This document shows positions 40,195 through 49,546 of a stretch of DNA of 64,000 bases, piece after piece. This DNA is from Streptomyces rubellomurinus (GTDB lineage Bacteria; Actinomycetota; Actinomycetes; Streptomycetales; Streptomycetaceae): the NCBI RefSeq assembly GCF_000961885.1, contig NZ_JZKH01000029.1:22857-86856 (forward strand). The letters run 5' to 3'. Made by a program: the position numbers and the translations under genes. Below the pieces are notes generated by a model. It had not been told where the DNA came from, made no database searches, and worked only from the letters and a program-made list of their open reading frames with translations. Numbering within the stretch: position 1 is the stretch's first letter; each line of letters begins with the position of its first letter.

Positions 40195-41673
40195 TCAGCC
40201 CAGGATCAGCTGCACCGGGTTGCGCTCCAGCAGCAGCACCGCGACGTCGTCCGTCAGCGCGCCGCCGTTCAGCTCCTCGACCTCGGCGATGGCGCTGTCG
40301 ACCAGCCGCCCCCTGGTCAGCCCGGCGCTCTGGTGGTCGGCGACCAGGTCCGCCAGGCCGTCCTGCCCGAGGCGCCGCGACCCGGCCCCGACCCGGCCCT
40401 CGATCAGGCCGTCGGTGTAGAGCAACAGCCGCCAGCCGGGCTGGAGTTCGACGTCGTGGGCGGGCCAGGCGGCCTGCCCGTCGTGGCAGGGCAGCAGGCC
40501 GAGCGCGGGCCCGGCGAGGTCGGCGGGCAGGGTGACCGGGCGGTGGTCGCGGCCGAGCAGCAGCGGCGCGGGGTGTCCGGCGAGGTAGAGCCGGGCCCGC
40601 TCGCAGGCGCCGAGCGAGTCGAGGCCGGTGTCCGTGCGGCCGGGCTCGATCACGAGCATGCAGAGCGTCGCGAAGATCTCGTCGCTGCGCCGCTCGTGCT
40701 CCAGCACGTGCTGGAGGGTGGTGAGCAGGGCCTCGCCGGTGAGGCCGGCGAAGACCAGGGTGCGCCACGCTATCCGGAGCGCGACGCCGAGCGCGGCCTC
40801 GTCCGGACCGTGGCCGCAGACGTCGCCGATCACCACGTGGACGGTGCCGTCGTCGGTGCGGACGGCGTCGTAGAAGTCGCCGCCGAGCAGGGCGCGGCGC
40901 CGGCCGGGGCGGTAGCGGCGGGTGAAGGAGAGCCCGGCGCCGTCGAGCAGCGGGGTGGGCAGCAGGTGACGCTGCAGGCGGGCGTTCTCCTGGCCGCGCA
41001 GCTCGGCCTCGACCAGGCGGCGCTGGGACTCGTCGGCGCGCTTGCGCTCGACGGCGTAGCGCAGCGCGCGGGCCAGCAGCGGGCCGTCCGTCTCGTGCTT
41101 GATCAGGAAGTCCTGGGCGCCGGCGGCGACGGCGGCCGCGCCGAGCTCCGCCCCGGCGGCGTCGGTGAGCACCACGACGGGGGTGTGCGGGGCGCGGCGG
41201 AGCAGTTCGTGCAGCCCCTCCAGCCCGTCCGAGGCGTCGGACGGGTGCGGTAGGTCGGCGGGGGAGGCGAGGTCGAGCAGCACGCAGTCGAACTCGGGGC
41301 CGCGGGCGCCGCGCCCGCGCCGGGCGGAGGGGGCGGGCGGGGCCAGCAGTTCGGTGGCCTGGTCCAGCCCGCGGGCCCAGTGCAGGGCGATCGAGGTGCC
41401 GCTCTCGGCGGCCGCGGCCTTGATCAGCTGGGCGTCGGAGGCGTCGTCCTCGATGACCAGCAGCCGCAGCGGCGGGGCGCCGTCGGCGGGCGCGTCGCCC
41501 GGTGCCGGGCCGTCGCCGAGGTGGGAGGCGCGGGTGCGGGGGTGAGGTATCGGGGGAGCGGTCGCCGGGCCGGTGGTGGTGGGGTGGTTGCGGGCACGGC
41601 TGAGCCGGGCGCCGTCATGGGCGTCCGGCTGGTCCGCGGCACCAGGTGCCCGCCCGTCTCCCGTTGCGGGCAT
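40195..41673 (-). CDS. Receiver-domain PP2C-type (SpoIIE) phosphatase
   Basis: A 492-residue two-domain signalling protein. After a disordered N-terminus of about 65 residues, a receiver domain shows LRLLVIEDD, the phospho-acceptor in FDCVLLDLASP, VVVLTDAAG and the Lys in FLIKHE. A linker coiled coil leads to a SpoIIE/PP2C Ser/Thr phosphatase domain with GGDFYDAVRTDDG, VIGDVCGHGPDEA and GGALTDDVAVLLL, which hold the metal-binding Asp residues. Such RsbU-like proteins dephosphorylate anti-sigma antagonists in partner-switching stress pathways. GGGAGGAAC precedes ATG 41673. No histidine kinase or anti-sigma gene lies next to it. Confidence 0.93.
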   Translation of the reverse strand: MPATGDGRAPGAADQPDAHDGARLSRARNHPTTTGPATAPPIPHPRTRASHLGDGPAPGDAPADGAPPLRLLVIEDDASDAQLIKAAAAESGTSIALHWARGLDQATELLAPPAPSARRGRGARGPEFDCVLLDLASPADLPHPSDASDGLEGLHELLRRAPHTPVVVLTDAAGAELGAAAVAAGAQDFLIKHETDGPLLARALRYAVERKRADESQRRLVEAELRGQENARLQRHLLPTPLLDGAGLSFTRRYRPGRRRALLGGDFYDAVRTDDGTVHVVIGDVCGHGPDEAALGVALRIAWRTLVFAGLTGEALLTTLQHVLEHERRSDEIFATLCMLVIEPGRTDTGLDSLGACERARLYLAGHPAPLLLGRDHRPVTLPADLAGPALGLLPCHDGQAAWPAHDVELQPGWRLLLYTDGLIEGRVGAGSRRLGQDGLADLVADHQSAGLTRGRLVDSAIAEVEELNGGALTDDVAVLLLERNPVQLILG

Positions 41674-41929
41674 CGGTGGTTCCTCCCTTTCCCCGCATGC
41701 GTAACGGCCGGCGTCCGTCCGCAGTGCCCGGTCGGCACCGTGCGGCGGGGAACTTCTCGCGACCATCGCGACCATAACGTGATCTCCGGGGATTTCTCCG
41801 GCCGACCGGCGCCGTTGTGGCTCGTGCCACGCCGGTGGCAGGGTGGTCAGTGGTCCGGTGAACGGACTCGGATGGCGGACGGGGCCCGCACCCCGGGGGT
41901 GCGGGAGCGGGTCGGAACGGGGGCGAGGA

Positions 41930-42493
41930 ATGGTGACGCGGATCACCCTGGTCGAGGGTGACATCACGGAACAGCAGGTGGACGCGGTCGTGAACGCCGC
42001 CAACTCGTCGCTGCTGGGCGGCGGCGGGGTGGACGGCGCGATCCACCGCAGGGGCGGGCCGGAGATCCTGGCGGACTGCCGCCGGCTGCGCGCCTCGCAC
42101 TGGGGCAAGGGGCTGCCCACCGGACGGGCGGTGGCCACCACGGCCGGGCGGCTGCCCGCCCGCTGGGTGGTGCACACGGTCGGGCCGGTGTTCCTGGAGG
42201 GGGAGTACGAGGAGCGGGCGGGGCTGCTGGCCTCCTGTTATCGCGAGTCGCTGCGGACGGCGGCGGAGCTGGGCGCCCGCACGGTGGCGTTCCCGGCGGT
42301 GTCGGCCGGGATCTTCGGCTGGCCGCCGGCGGACGCGGCCCGGATCGCGCTCTCCACCGTCGCCGAGGTGCTGGCGGGCGGGGACGCGCGGGCGGGCGCG
42401 GAGCTGGCGGAGGTGCGGTTCGTGCTGTTCGGGGCGGAGATGTACGGGGTGTTCGAACAGGCCCGGGCGGAGCTGTTCGGGCGGGACGGCTGA
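41930..42493 (+). CDS. Macrodomain ADP-ribose hydrolase (MacroD/YmdB type)
   Basis: A 187-residue MacroD-like macrodomain. It has LVEGDITEQQVDAVVNAANS, then SLLGGGGVDGAIHRRGGPEI, the catalytic-loop and Asn/Asp signature of hydrolases that remove ADP-ribose from acidic residues or deacetylate O-acetyl-ADP-ribose, plus VAFPAVSAGIFGWPPADAA. ATG 41930 follows GGGCGAGGA. It diverges from the receiver-phosphatase gene. It is the second macrodomain in this window, of a different branch from that at 29172. CGGCTGA is repeated at its stop codon. Confidence 0.92.
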   Translation: MVTRITLVEGDITEQQVDAVVNAANSSLLGGGGVDGAIHRRGGPEILADCRRLRASHWGKGLPTGRAVATTAGRLPARWVVHTVGPVFLEGEYEERAGLLASCYRESLRTAAELGARTVAFPAVSAGIFGWPPADAARIALSTVAEVLAGGDARAGAELAEVRFVLFGAEMYGVFEQARAELFGRDG

Positions 42494-42527
42494 CGGCTGA
42501 GCGTTTGGGCGGCTGAGGGCACGGCGA

Positions 42528-42561
42528 CCGCCGAGCGGTCCGCGGTGCCGCCGCTCGGCGG
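42528..42561. terminator. Hairpin terminator after the macrodomain gene
   Basis: An 11-bp stem (42528-42538 with 42551-42561) with a 12-base loop, 35 bases after the stop. Downstream to 42693 only imperfect CACGGCGCC repeats are seen. Confidence 0.6.
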
Positions 42562-42693
42562 CCTCCATCGTGGCGCGGCGGGGCGTCAACACACCAGAGA
42601 TATTCGATAACTCGTTCGAGTGAATGCGGGGTGGCGCCCCGCCAAGGCGCTCCGACAAAGCACGGCGCCTCGGCACGGCGCCACGGCACGGCG

Positions 42694-43527
42694 CTACGGC
42701 GCGAGCGCCGTCCACGGCACCGTGACCTCGCCCTGCCGCCACCGCCCCCGCGCGTCCACCAGCGGCCAGCTGCCCGCCAGCGCCGTGCAGGCCGCCACCC
42801 AGCGCTGCCGCGCCCCGAAGGCCCCGTACGGCGCGGCCGCCGCCCAGGCCCGGTCGAAGTCGGCCAGGAAGGCGTGCACCGGCCGGCCCGGAACGTTGTG
42901 GTGGATCAGCGCCTTCGGCAGCCGCTCGGCCAGGTCGGAGGGCTGCCCGAGGCCGCCCAGCCGGGCCGCGAAGGTCACCGTCCGGGGCCCCTCCGGGCCG
43001 AGCGCCACCCACACGTGCCGCCGCCCGATCTCGTCGCAGGTGCCCTCGACCAGCAGCCCGTCCGGCGCGAGCCGGGCGCACAGCCGCTCCCACACCCCGG
43101 CCACCGCCGACTCCTCGTACTGCCGCAGCACGTTGGCCGCCCGGATCAGCTGCGCCCGGGCGCCGCCGTCCAGCGGCACCTCGAAGCCGCCGCGCCGGAA
43201 GGTCAGCAGCGGCGGCACCGCGTACGGCTGCGCGGCGGCGACCCGCTCCGGCTCGATCTCGATCCCGACCACCCGGACGTCCGGCCGCACCGCGCGCAGC
43301 CGCCCGGCCAGCTCGACGGCCGTCCACGGCGCCGCGCCGTAGCCGAGGTCGACCGCCACCGGCGGCCGCTCGGCGGCGCGCAGCGCGCCGCCCAGGGTGT
43401 GCGCGATCCAGCGGTCCATCCGGCGCAGCCGGTTGGTGTTGGTGGTGCCCCGGGTGACCGTGCCCACCGGCCGGCCGGTCCGCCCCCGGGAGGGCGCGGC
43501 GGAGGCGGGGTCGAAGGTGGCGGCCAT
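42694..43527 (-). CDS. Class I SAM-methyltransferase-like protein next to mshA
   Basis: A 277-residue protein with a Rossmann-type SAM fold: [20 protein letters not shown] as motif [18 protein letters not shown] as motif II, and [20 protein letters not shown] later. N-terminal [20 protein letters not shown] is characteristic of this actinobacterial group beside mshA. The reaction is unknown. ATG 43527 has no clear ribosome binding site, so the transcript may be leaderless. It is divergent from mshA across 249 bases in which I see no further gene. Confidence 0.8.
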   Translation of the reverse strand: MAATFDPASAAPSRGRTGRPVGTVTRGTTNTNRLRRMDRWIAHTLGGALRAAERPPVAVDLGYGAAPWTAVELAGRLRAVRPDVRVVGIEIEPERVAAAQPYAVPPLLTFRRGGFEVPLDGGARAQLIRAANVLRQYEESAVAGVWERLCARLAPDGLLVEGTCDEIGRRHVWVALGPEGPRTVTFAARLGGLGQPSDLAERLPKALIHHNVPGRPVHAFLADFDRAWAAAAPYGAFGARQRWVAACTALAGSWPLVDARGRWRQGEVTVPWTALAP

Positions 43528-43776
43528 GCCGAGAAGGGTAGTCGGCGCCCGCGACCGGGATCGGTCGCACCTGCTCTGACCAGCGCGGCTGCCGCCGCGG
43601 CCGAGGAACTGGCCTGTCCCCGTCATCTCGCCGCCCGAACCGGGAATGCCCGGCCTCCGTCGCGTGGTTGGCACACTGGTGGTGATGTGTGCCCGGACGG
43701 GGCAGCGCACACCGGACAGCCGGCGGCCCGGACGCGGACCGCCGGGACGGGCCGCACACGAGGAGGCTTCAGCCAG

Positions 43777-45150
43777 GTGATCCAGCACCCCGTCCGTTCG
43801 GTACGCCGTGCCCAGCCCGCCGCGCCCGCGCGCGGCCGGCTCCAGTCGCTCGTCCCGGGCCGCCGCCGCCCGCGCCGGATAGCCATGCTGAGCGTGCACA
43901 CCTCGCCGCTGCACCAGCCCGGCACCGGGGACGCGGGCGGGATGAACGTCTACATCGTCGAGCTGGCCAAGCGGCTGGCCGCGCTGAACATCGAGGTCGA
44001 GGTGTTCACCCGGGCGATCTGCTCGGACGACGCGCCCACCGTCGAGCTGGCCCCCGGCGTACTGGTCCGGCACGTCACCGCCGGGCCGTACGAGGGCCTG
44101 GTCAAGGAGGACCTGCCGGCCCAGCTGTGCGCCTTCACCCACGGCGTGCTGCGCACCGAGGCCGGCCACCGCCCCGGCCACTACGACCTGGTGCACTCGC
44201 ACTACTGGCTCTCCGGGCAGGTCGGCTGGCTGGCCGCGCAGCGCTGGGGGGTGCCGCTGGTGCACACCATGCACACCATGGCGAAGGTCAAGAACGCCGC
44301 GCTGGCCGAGGGCGACACGCCCGAGCCCGCGGCCCGGGTGATCGGCGAGACCCAGGTGGTCGAGGCGGCCGACCGGCTGATCGCCAACACCACGGAGGAG
44401 GCCGCCGAGCTGGCGCTGCACTACGCCGCCCGGCCCGACCAGCTGGCCGTCGTCCACCCCGGGGTCAACCTGGACGTCTTCCGCCCCGGCGCCCCCGGGG
44501 CCGGCGCGGACGCCCGGGCCCGGCTGGGCCTGCCGCAGGACGCCGCCGTGCTGCTGTTCGCCGGCCGGATCCAGCCCCTGAAGGCGCCGGACGTGCTGCT
44601 GCGGGCGGTCGCCGCACTGCTGGAGCGCCGCCCGGAGCTGCGCGAGCGGCTGGTCGTGCCGGTGGTCGGCGGGCCGTCCGGCACCGGGCTGGCCCGCCCG
44701 GAGAGCCTGCACAAGCTGGCCGCCCAGCTGGGCATCGGGGACGTGGTGCGCTTCCACCCGCCGGTCGGCCAGGCGCAGCTGGCGGACTGGTACCGGGCGG
44801 CGACGGCCCTGGTGATGCCCTCGTACAGCGAGTCCTTCGGGCTGGTCGCGCTGGAGGCGCAGGCCTGCGGCACCCCGGTGGTGGCGGCCGCGGTCGGCGG
44901 CCTGCCGGTGGCGGTGCGGGACGGCGAGTCCGGCACCCTGGTGCAGGGGCACGACCCGGTGGCGTGGGCGCACGCGCTGGAGCCGTACGTCACCGACCGG
45001 GAGCTGGTGGCCCGGCGCGGCGCGGCGGCGGCCCGGCACGCGGCCGGCTTCGGCTGGGACACCGCGGCGGCGACCACCGCCGAGGTGTACGCCGGCAGCC
45101 TGGCCCGCCCGGCCGGGCGGCTGGCCGTGGCCCGGCGCCGCCTGGTCTGA
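43777..45150 (+). CDS. mshA: D-inositol-3-phosphate glycosyltransferase, mycothiol synthesis
   Basis: A 457-residue GT4-family enzyme that joins UDP-GlcNAc to inositol-3-phosphate, the first step of mycothiol biosynthesis. Typical motifs: [20 protein letters not shown] with [50 protein letters not shown], and the nucleotide-sugar site [20 protein letters not shown]. About 35 basic residues precede the catalytic part. GTG 43777 has AGGAGG ten bases upstream. The YbjN-type gene follows, as is usual around mshA. A 29-bp tandem repeat stands directly behind the stop. Confidence 0.96.
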   Translation: MIQHPVRSVRRAQPAAPARGRLQSLVPGRRRPRRIAMLSVHTSPLHQPGTGDAGGMNVYIVELAKRLAALNIEVEVFTRAICSDDAPTVELAPGVLVRHVTAGPYEGLVKEDLPAQLCAFTHGVLRTEAGHRPGHYDLVHSHYWLSGQVGWLAAQRWGVPLVHTMHTMAKVKNAALAEGDTPEPAARVIGETQVVEAADRLIANTTEEAAELALHYAARPDQLAVVHPGVNLDVFRPGAPGAGADARARLGLPQDAAVLLFAGRIQPLKAPDVLLRAVAALLERRPELRERLVVPVVGGPSGTGLARPESLHKLAAQLGIGDVVRFHPPVGQAQLADWYRAATALVMPSYSESFGLVALEAQACGTPVVAAAVGGLPVAVRDGESGTLVQGHDPVAWAHALEPYVTDRELVARRGAAAARHAAGFGWDTAAATTAEVYAGSLARPAGRLAVARRRLV

Positions 45151-45158
45151 GCCCGTCC

Positions 45159-45239
45159 GGGCCCGTCTGGCCGGTACGGTCCGGTCCGGGCCCGTCTGGC
45201 CGGTACGGTCCGGTCCGGGCCCGTCCGGCCGGGCCGTCC
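45159..45239. repeat. 29-bp tandem repeat behind mshA, 2.8 units
   Basis: Units start at 45159, 45188 and 45217, beginning GGGCCCGTCTGGCCGGTACG in the first two, and fill the space between the mshA stop and the promoter of the YbjN-like gene. Confidence 0.9.
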
Positions 45240-45277
45240 CGTGCGCCATGCGGGTACCGACGAGTAACGTCACTCCC

Positions 45278-45820
45278 ATGGCAATCCGCACCAAGGACGA
45301 GGCCCTGACCCTCCTGCGCACCGCCCTGGACGACGCCGGGGTGGCCTGGGAGCCGGCCGCCGCCGACCCGTACACCCTGGTGGCGACCCTCCCGGGCACC
45401 CGGAAGCTGAACACCGCCTGTGCCCTGCGGGTCGGCGATCACACCCTGTCGGTGAACGCCTTCGTGATCCGCCGCCCGGACGAGAACCACGAGGCCGTCT
45501 ACCGCTGGCTGCTGGAGCGCAACACCCGGCTGTACGGCGTCGCCTACGCGATCGACGCGCTCGGCGACGTCTACCTGGCCGGCCGGCTCGCGCTGGAGGC
45601 GCTCACCCCGGACGCCGTGGACCGGCTGCTCGGGACGGTGCTGGAGAACGCCGACGAACCGTTCAACACCCTGCTGGAGCTGGGCTTCGCCACCGCGATC
45701 CGGCGCGAGTGGGAGTGGCGCACCAAGCGCGGGGAGTCCACCCGCAACCTGGCCGCCTTCGCCCATCTGGCCGCCGCCCCGCAGGCCGCCGGGGCCCCGG
45801 AGCCCCCGGCGGCCGGCTGA
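45278..45820 (+). CDS. YbjN-domain protein
   Basis: A 180-residue YbjN-family protein, a fold resembling type III secretion chaperones with a proposed sensory or chaperone role. It shows LVATLPGTRKLNTACALRVG, VNAFVIRRPDENHEAVYRWL and LLELGFATAIRREWEWRTKR. ATG 45278 gives MAIRTKDEAL; an in-frame upstream GTG or ATG at 45248 is less likely. It lies between mshA and a convergent MFS gene, nine bases apart at their stops. Confidence 0.88.
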   Translation: MAIRTKDEALTLLRTALDDAGVAWEPAAADPYTLVATLPGTRKLNTACALRVGDHTLSVNAFVIRRPDENHEAVYRWLLERNTRLYGVAYAIDALGDVYLAGRLALEALTPDAVDRLLGTVLENADEPFNTLLELGFATAIRREWEWRTKRGESTRNLAAFAHLAAAPQAAGAPEPPAAG

Positions 45821-45829
45821 CGGACGCCG

Positions 45830-47167
45830 TCAGGCGCCCGCCGGGGCCTTCTCCGGGGCCTTCTCCGGAGCCGGGGCCTTCCCCGCCTCCGCGGCGGGCG
45901 CCGCCACCTCCGTCACGGAGTCCGTCCCGACCCGCTCGGCCCCGCCCGTCCGGCGGCCCAGCGCCACGTGCCCGAGCGCCGCGGCCGTGCCGCACAGCCC
46001 GCACACCAGCCAGAGCGTCCCCGGCCCGGACCGGTCGAGCAGGAGCCCGCCGGCCGCCGGCCCGAGGAACGAGGCGAGCGACCAGGAGAGCGAGTAGACG
46101 CCCTGGTAGCGGCCGCGCCCGTGGGTCGGCGCCAGCTCGGCGACCAGGCCCATCGTGGTCGGCGCGTTCAGGATCTCGCCGACCGTCCAGACCACCACCG
46201 AGAGCGCGAACAGCCACGCCGAGGACCCGGCCAGCGCCGCCAGGCCGAAGCCCCAGCCGGCGAACAGGCAGCTGGCGATCAGCAGCCCGGTGCGCGAGCG
46301 GCCCTCCATCCACCGGGTGAGCGGGATCTGCAGCACCACGATCAGCAGCCCGTTCAGGCCGATGACCAGCCCGTACTCGGTGGAGGTGATCCCCGAGGCG
46401 CCCATGTCGACGGCCAGCGTGGTGCTGCCCTGCTGGAAGACCAGCGCGAGCAGCAGGTTCAGCCCGACCACCGCCATGAACGGCGCGTCCCGGAACACCG
46501 TGAGCAGGCCGATCCGCGGCTCGGCGGCGTTCCGGTCCGCGCCGGGCTCGGCCTCCTGCGGCCTGGTCTCCGGGACGCGGATGAAGATCACCACCGCGCA
46601 GACCAGCGTGGTCAGCGCGTCCAGCACGAACAGCGTGAGGTAGCCGTGCACGGCGATCAGCCCGGCCACGGCGGCGGAGAGGCCGAAGCCGATGTTGATC
46701 GCCCAGTAGTTGAGCGAGTACGCCCGGACCCGGTCCTCGGCCGGGACGAGGTCGGCGATGATCGCCGAGGTGGGCGGCCGGGTGGCGTTGTTGCAGAGGC
46801 CGACCAGGAAGGCCACCACGGCGATCGCCACCTGGCCGTCCATGAAGCCGAGCACGGCGGTGGACACCGCGGTCCCCAGCTGGGCGGCGACCAGCGTCGG
46901 CCGGCGCCCGATCCGGTCCGCGAGCACGCCCGCGCCGAGCGCCGCGATCGCCGAGCCCAGCCCGAACAGCGAGGCCACCAGCCCCGCGTACGAGGCCGAG
47001 TACCCCCGGTCGGTGGTCAGGTAGAGCGCGAGGAAGGTCACCACGAAGGCGCCGAGCTTGTTCACCAGCGTGCTCACCCAGAGCCACCAGAACTCGCGCG
47101 GCAGCCCGCCCACCGTCTCCTTCACCAGTCTTCGGATCCGGGGATTGGCGACCAGGGCGACGAGCAT
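45830..47167 (-). CDS. MFS transporter
   Basis: A 445-residue, 12-helix carrier. Motif A is [20 protein letters not shown], and [20 protein letters not shown] with [20 protein letters not shown] are also conserved in this exporter group (MdtH-like). The tail contains [12 protein letters not shown] repeats from a short DNA repeat. ATG 47167 follows GGGAGC. It diverges from gpmA by 160 bases. Substrate unknown; multidrug efflux is a guess from family. Confidence 0.87.
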   Translation of the reverse strand: MLVALVANPRIRRLVKETVGGLPREFWWLWVSTLVNKLGAFVVTFLALYLTTDRGYSASYAGLVASLFGLGSAIAALGAGVLADRIGRRPTLVAAQLGTAVSTAVLGFMDGQVAIAVVAFLVGLCNNATRPPTSAIIADLVPAEDRVRAYSLNYWAINIGFGLSAAVAGLIAVHGYLTLFVLDALTTLVCAVVIFIRVPETRPQEAEPGADRNAAEPRIGLLTVFRDAPFMAVVGLNLLLALVFQQGSTTLAVDMGASGITSTEYGLVIGLNGLLIVVLQIPLTRWMEGRSRTGLLIASCLFAGWGFGLAALAGSSAWLFALSVVVWTVGEILNAPTTMGLVAELAPTHGRGRYQGVYSLSWSLASFLGPAAGGLLLDRSGPGTLWLVCGLCGTAAALGHVALGRRTGGAERVGTDSVTEVAAPAAEAGKAPAPEKAPEKAPAGA

Positions 47168-47327
47168 GTGGGGGCTCCCGAGGGCAGGCGTGCGGGCGCG
47201 AGGACCGGGCGGCGCGGGCAGGCCCGACCGGCCGACGCATGTAAGTGGCAGATATGCCGTGCACACATTACTCGTCAGCCCGGTGATCGGCCCAGGGGTT
47301 TTTCCGCCCTCCACTAAGCTGGGCCGC

Positions 47328-48086
47328 ATGGCTGACACGACGTACCGACTCATCCTGCTCCGCCACGGCGAGAGCCAGTGGAACCAGAAGAACCTGTTCA
47401 CCGGTTGGGTCGACGTCGACCTCAACGAGAAGGGTGAGAAGGAGGCCGCCCGCGGCGGCGAGCTCCTGGCCGCCGAGGGCCTGCTGCCCGACGTGGTGCA
47501 CACCTCGCTGCTGCGCCGCGCCATCCGCACCTCGCAGATCGCGCTGGACAAGGCCGACCGCCACTGGATCCCGGTCTCCCGCAGCTGGCGCCTGAACGAG
47601 CGCCACTACGGCGCCCTCCAGGGCAAGGACAAGGCCCAGACCCTGGCCGAGTTCGGCGAGGAGCAGTTCCAGCTCTGGCGCCGCTCCTACGACACCCCGC
47701 CGCCGGTGCTGGCCGACGACAACGAGTACTCGCAGGCCGGTGACGCCCGCTACGCCGAGATCCCGAGCGAGCTGCGCCCGCGCACCGAGTGCCTCAAGGA
47801 CGTCGTCGAGCGGATGCTCCCGTACTGGTACGACGCCATCGTCCCGGACCTCGCCGGCGGCCGGACCGTCCTGGTCACCGCCCACGGCAACAGCCTGCGC
47901 GCGCTGGTCAAGCACCTCGACGGCATCTCCGACGAGGCCATCGCCGGCCTCAACATCCCGACCGGCATCCCGCTCGTCTACGAGCTGGACGCCGACTTCA
48001 AGCCCGTCACCGCGGGCGGCCGCTACCTCGACCCGGACGCCGCCGCGGCCGCCATCGAGGCGGTCAAGAACCAGGGCAAGAAGTAG
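47328..48086 (+). CDS. gpmA: 2,3-bisphosphoglycerate-dependent phosphoglycerate mutase
   Basis: A 252-residue glycolytic enzyme interconverting 3- and 2-phosphoglycerate. The catalytic His13 lies in [20 protein letters not shown], followed by [37 protein letters not shown] and the second histidine in [17 protein letters not shown]. All residues and the usual length are present. ATG 47328 gives MADTTYRL. It is monocistronic, with a hairpin behind it. Confidence 0.97.
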   Translation: MADTTYRLILLRHGESQWNQKNLFTGWVDVDLNEKGEKEAARGGELLAAEGLLPDVVHTSLLRRAIRTSQIALDKADRHWIPVSRSWRLNERHYGALQGKDKAQTLAEFGEEQFQLWRRSYDTPPPVLADDNEYSQAGDARYAEIPSELRPRTECLKDVVERMLPYWYDAIVPDLAGGRTVLVTAHGNSLRALVKHLDGISDEAIAGLNIPTGIPLVYELDADFKPVTAGGRYLDPDAAAAAIEAVKNQGKK

Positions 48087-48124
48087 GGCCAGCATCAGGG
48101 CCCGCCATTGGCCCGACGCCTTCG

Positions 48125-48159
48125 GGGCCCCGCCGTCCGGTTCGCCGGGGGCGGGGCCC
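48125..48159 (+). terminator. Hairpin terminator of gpmA
   Basis: GGGCCCCGCC (48125-48134) pairs with GGCGGGGCCC (48150-48159) around a 15-base loop, 38 bases after the stop. Confidence 0.78.
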
Positions 48160-48242
48160 TCGTCGTTGTCGCGGTGTCGGCGGGTGAGTCAACCGGCCGG
48201 TGCGGTGGGCGAGTTGGGGTGGCCGGGCCGGGGTGCGGCCAA

Positions 48243-48258
48243 AATGGTTCAGACCATT
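48243..48258. promoter_or_regulatory. Candidate DasR-responsive element (dre) before the LPMO gene
   Basis: AATGGTTCAGACCATT matches the dre consensus ACTGGTCTAGACCACT at 12 of 16 positions and is itself near-palindromic. DasR represses chitin and N-acetylglucosamine genes in streptomycetes, and chitin-degrading enzymes often have such sites. It lies 145 bases before the start codon. Confidence 0.6.
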
Positions 48259-48402
48259 GACGGCGGTGGGTGGGGCTCCTACCGTGAGGGCACCGGGCTG
48301 GCGCAAGCATGCCAAGGGTTCCCCTGCCCCGGGCCGCCGCACCCCCACGCGCGCGCGTCCGCCGCCCGGCGCACACTCCATCCACCCCCACGGAGGAGCA
48401 CC

Positions 48403-48999
48403 ATGCGCACACGTCATCTCGTCGGGGCGGCCGTCGCCGCGCTGGCCGTCCCGATCGCCCTCGCCTTTCCCGCGCAGGCCCACGGGTACATCACCACGCC
48501 GCCGAGCCGTGCCGCGCTCTGCGACGAGCACGTCAACGGCGTCCCCTGGGACTGCGGCGACATCCAGTGGGAGCCGCAGAGCGTCGAGGGCCCCAAGGGC
48601 TTCCCGAGCCTCGGGCCCGCGGACGGCACCATCTGCGCCGGCGGCAACGCGCGGTTCGCCGAGCTGGACGACCCGCACGGCGGCGACTGGCCGACCACGG
48701 CGGTGACGGCGGGCCAACGGCTCACCTTCACCTGGAACTTCACCGCCCGGCACGCCACCACGGACTTCAAGTACTACCTGACCAAGCAGGGCTACGACGC
48801 GAGCCGGCCGGTCACCCGGGCCGACCTGGACCTGACGCCGTTCCTGACCGTCCCGTACGGCGGCCGCCAGGTGCCCGGCACGCTCAGCCACACCGCGACC
48901 GTCCCGGGCGGGCGCACCGGCCACCAGGTGGTCGTCGCGGTCTGGACGATCGCCGACACCGGGAACGCCTTCTACTCCTGCAGCGACGTGCGGTTCTAG
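48403..48999 (+). CDS. Secreted AA10 lytic polysaccharide monooxygenase
   Basis: A 198-residue copper enzyme that cuts crystalline chitin or cellulose oxidatively. The signal peptide (residues 1-26) ends AQA, exposing His27 of HGYITTPPSRAALC as the N-terminal copper ligand; the second ligand is His117 in NFTARHATTDFKYYLTKQG. The axial Phe is in NTGNAFYSCSDVRF, and cysteines are placed for two disulfides. There is no carbohydrate-binding module. GGAGGAGC precedes the ATG. The dre-like site suggests induction by chitin products. Its last five codons and stop are part of a 16-bp tandem repeat. A Cys-rich, possibly copper-binding peptide gene follows on the other strand. Confidence 0.95.
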   Translation: MRTRHLVGAAVAALAVPIALAFPAQAHGYITTPPSRAALCDEHVNGVPWDCGDIQWEPQSVEGPKGFPSLGPADGTICAGGNARFAELDDPHGGDWPTTAVTAGQRLTFTWNFTARHATTDFKYYLTKQGYDASRPVTRADLDLTPFLTVPYGGRQVPGTLSHTATVPGGRTGHQVVVAVWTIADTGNAFYSCSDVRF

Positions 49000-49047
49000 G
49001 GACGGGCGGTTCTAGCGACGTGCGGTTCCAGGGACGTGCGGCTCTGA
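48984..49047. repeat. 16-bp tandem repeat spanning the LPMO stop codon, four units
   Basis: Units start at 48984, 49000, 49016 and 49032, with the form CGACGTGCGGTTCTAG. The first unit encodes the end of the enzyme with its TAG stop, and the copies look like duplications of the gene end. Confidence 0.92.
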
Positions 49048-49070
49048 GGCCCCGGCCCGGAAACGCGGGG

Positions 49071-49100
49071 TGCCCGGCCGTCTCCCAGGACGGCCGGGCA
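49071..49100. terminator. Bidirectional hairpin terminator
   Basis: A perfect 12-bp stem (49071-49082 with 49089-49100) with loop TCCCAG between the convergent LPMO and Cys-rich peptide genes. Confidence 0.8.
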
Positions 49101-49127
49101 GCTTCGCGCGTACGCGGTCGGCGGCGG

Positions 49128-49307
49128 TCAGTGGCCGCCGCAGCAGCCGCCGTCCGCGCCGCCGCACTGGCAGGGCGCGCCGGACTGGCAGCCGCAGCCG
49201 CAGCCGGGGCCGCAGCCGCAGCCGGCGGCGAGGACGGGGAGCAGGTTCGGGACGGGCGGCTCGACGGTGTCGTGGGCCGGTGCGGTGCGGGTCGGGTGGG
49301 CCTTCAT
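49128..49307 (-). CDS. 59-residue Cys-rich peptide, metallothionein-like
   Basis: A short gene below common length limits. The peptide starts MKAHPTRTAPAHDTVEPPVP, has a short middle NLLPVLAAG, and ends in a Gly/Cys-rich part with nine cysteines (residues 30, 32, 36, 38, 40, 46, 48, 55 and 56) in CxC, CxCxC and CC patterns and a final His. This density is typical of small bacterial metallothioneins such as copper-binding MymT, although it could also be a precursor peptide. The ribosome binding site GAGGAGGG lies ten bases before the ATG, and a terminator follows the stop. A C-tract/G-tract dyad 142 bases upstream suits a copper repressor. Family is inferred, not proven. Confidence 0.72.
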   Translation of the reverse strand: MKAHPTRTAPAHDTVEPPVPNLLPVLAAGCGCGPGCGCGCQSGAPCQCGGADGGCCGGH

Positions 49308-49448
49308 CGAGCTGTTCCCTCCTCATCACGGGCACACGTCGGTGCCTGCGGTTTCGAGTGAAGCCGCCGTTCGGAGGGAGCGTCAATGGGCGCGCAGTGG
49401 CGGGGCGTACGGATTTCGTGCGCCCACACCACCCCCGCCGCAGGTTTA

Positions 49449-49466
49449 CTCACCCCTGGGGGTGAG
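49449..49466. promoter_or_regulatory. CsoR-like dyad CTCACCCC-tg-GGGGTGAG upstream of the Cys-rich peptide
   Basis: A perfect 8+2+8 inverted repeat of C- and G-tracts, flanked by TA on one side. CsoR/RcnR-type copper or nickel repressors bind such A/T-C-tract-G-tract operators. It lies 142 bases upstream of the Cys-rich gene and 76 bases past the end of phoU. Confidence 0.45.
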
Positions 49467-49510
49467 CGGGGTGAGCGTCCCCACTTGCGGAGCGCCCACC
49501 CGTGGTCACC

Positions 49511-49546
49511 CGGCCGTTCATCCGGCCGTTCATCCGGCCGTTCACT
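49511..49546. repeat. 12-bp tandem repeat spanning the phoU stop codon, three units
   Basis: CGGCCGTTCATC (twice) and CGGCCGTTCACT read on the minus strand as in-frame repeated TGA stops four codons apart behind phoU. Confidence 0.88.

Larger units (their letters stand above)
48087..48402. other. 316-bp region between gpmA and the LPMO gene
   Basis: It holds the gpmA terminator, then an AT-richer stretch with a candidate DasR site at 48243-48258, and GGAGGAGC before the LPMO start. No gene is seen. Confidence 0.8.

Noticed and set aside
42694..45414. 906-codon minus-strand frame covering the methyltransferase and mshA
   Set aside because: Only the part ending at 43527 is real; the rest is antisense to mshA and upstream of the methyltransferase start.
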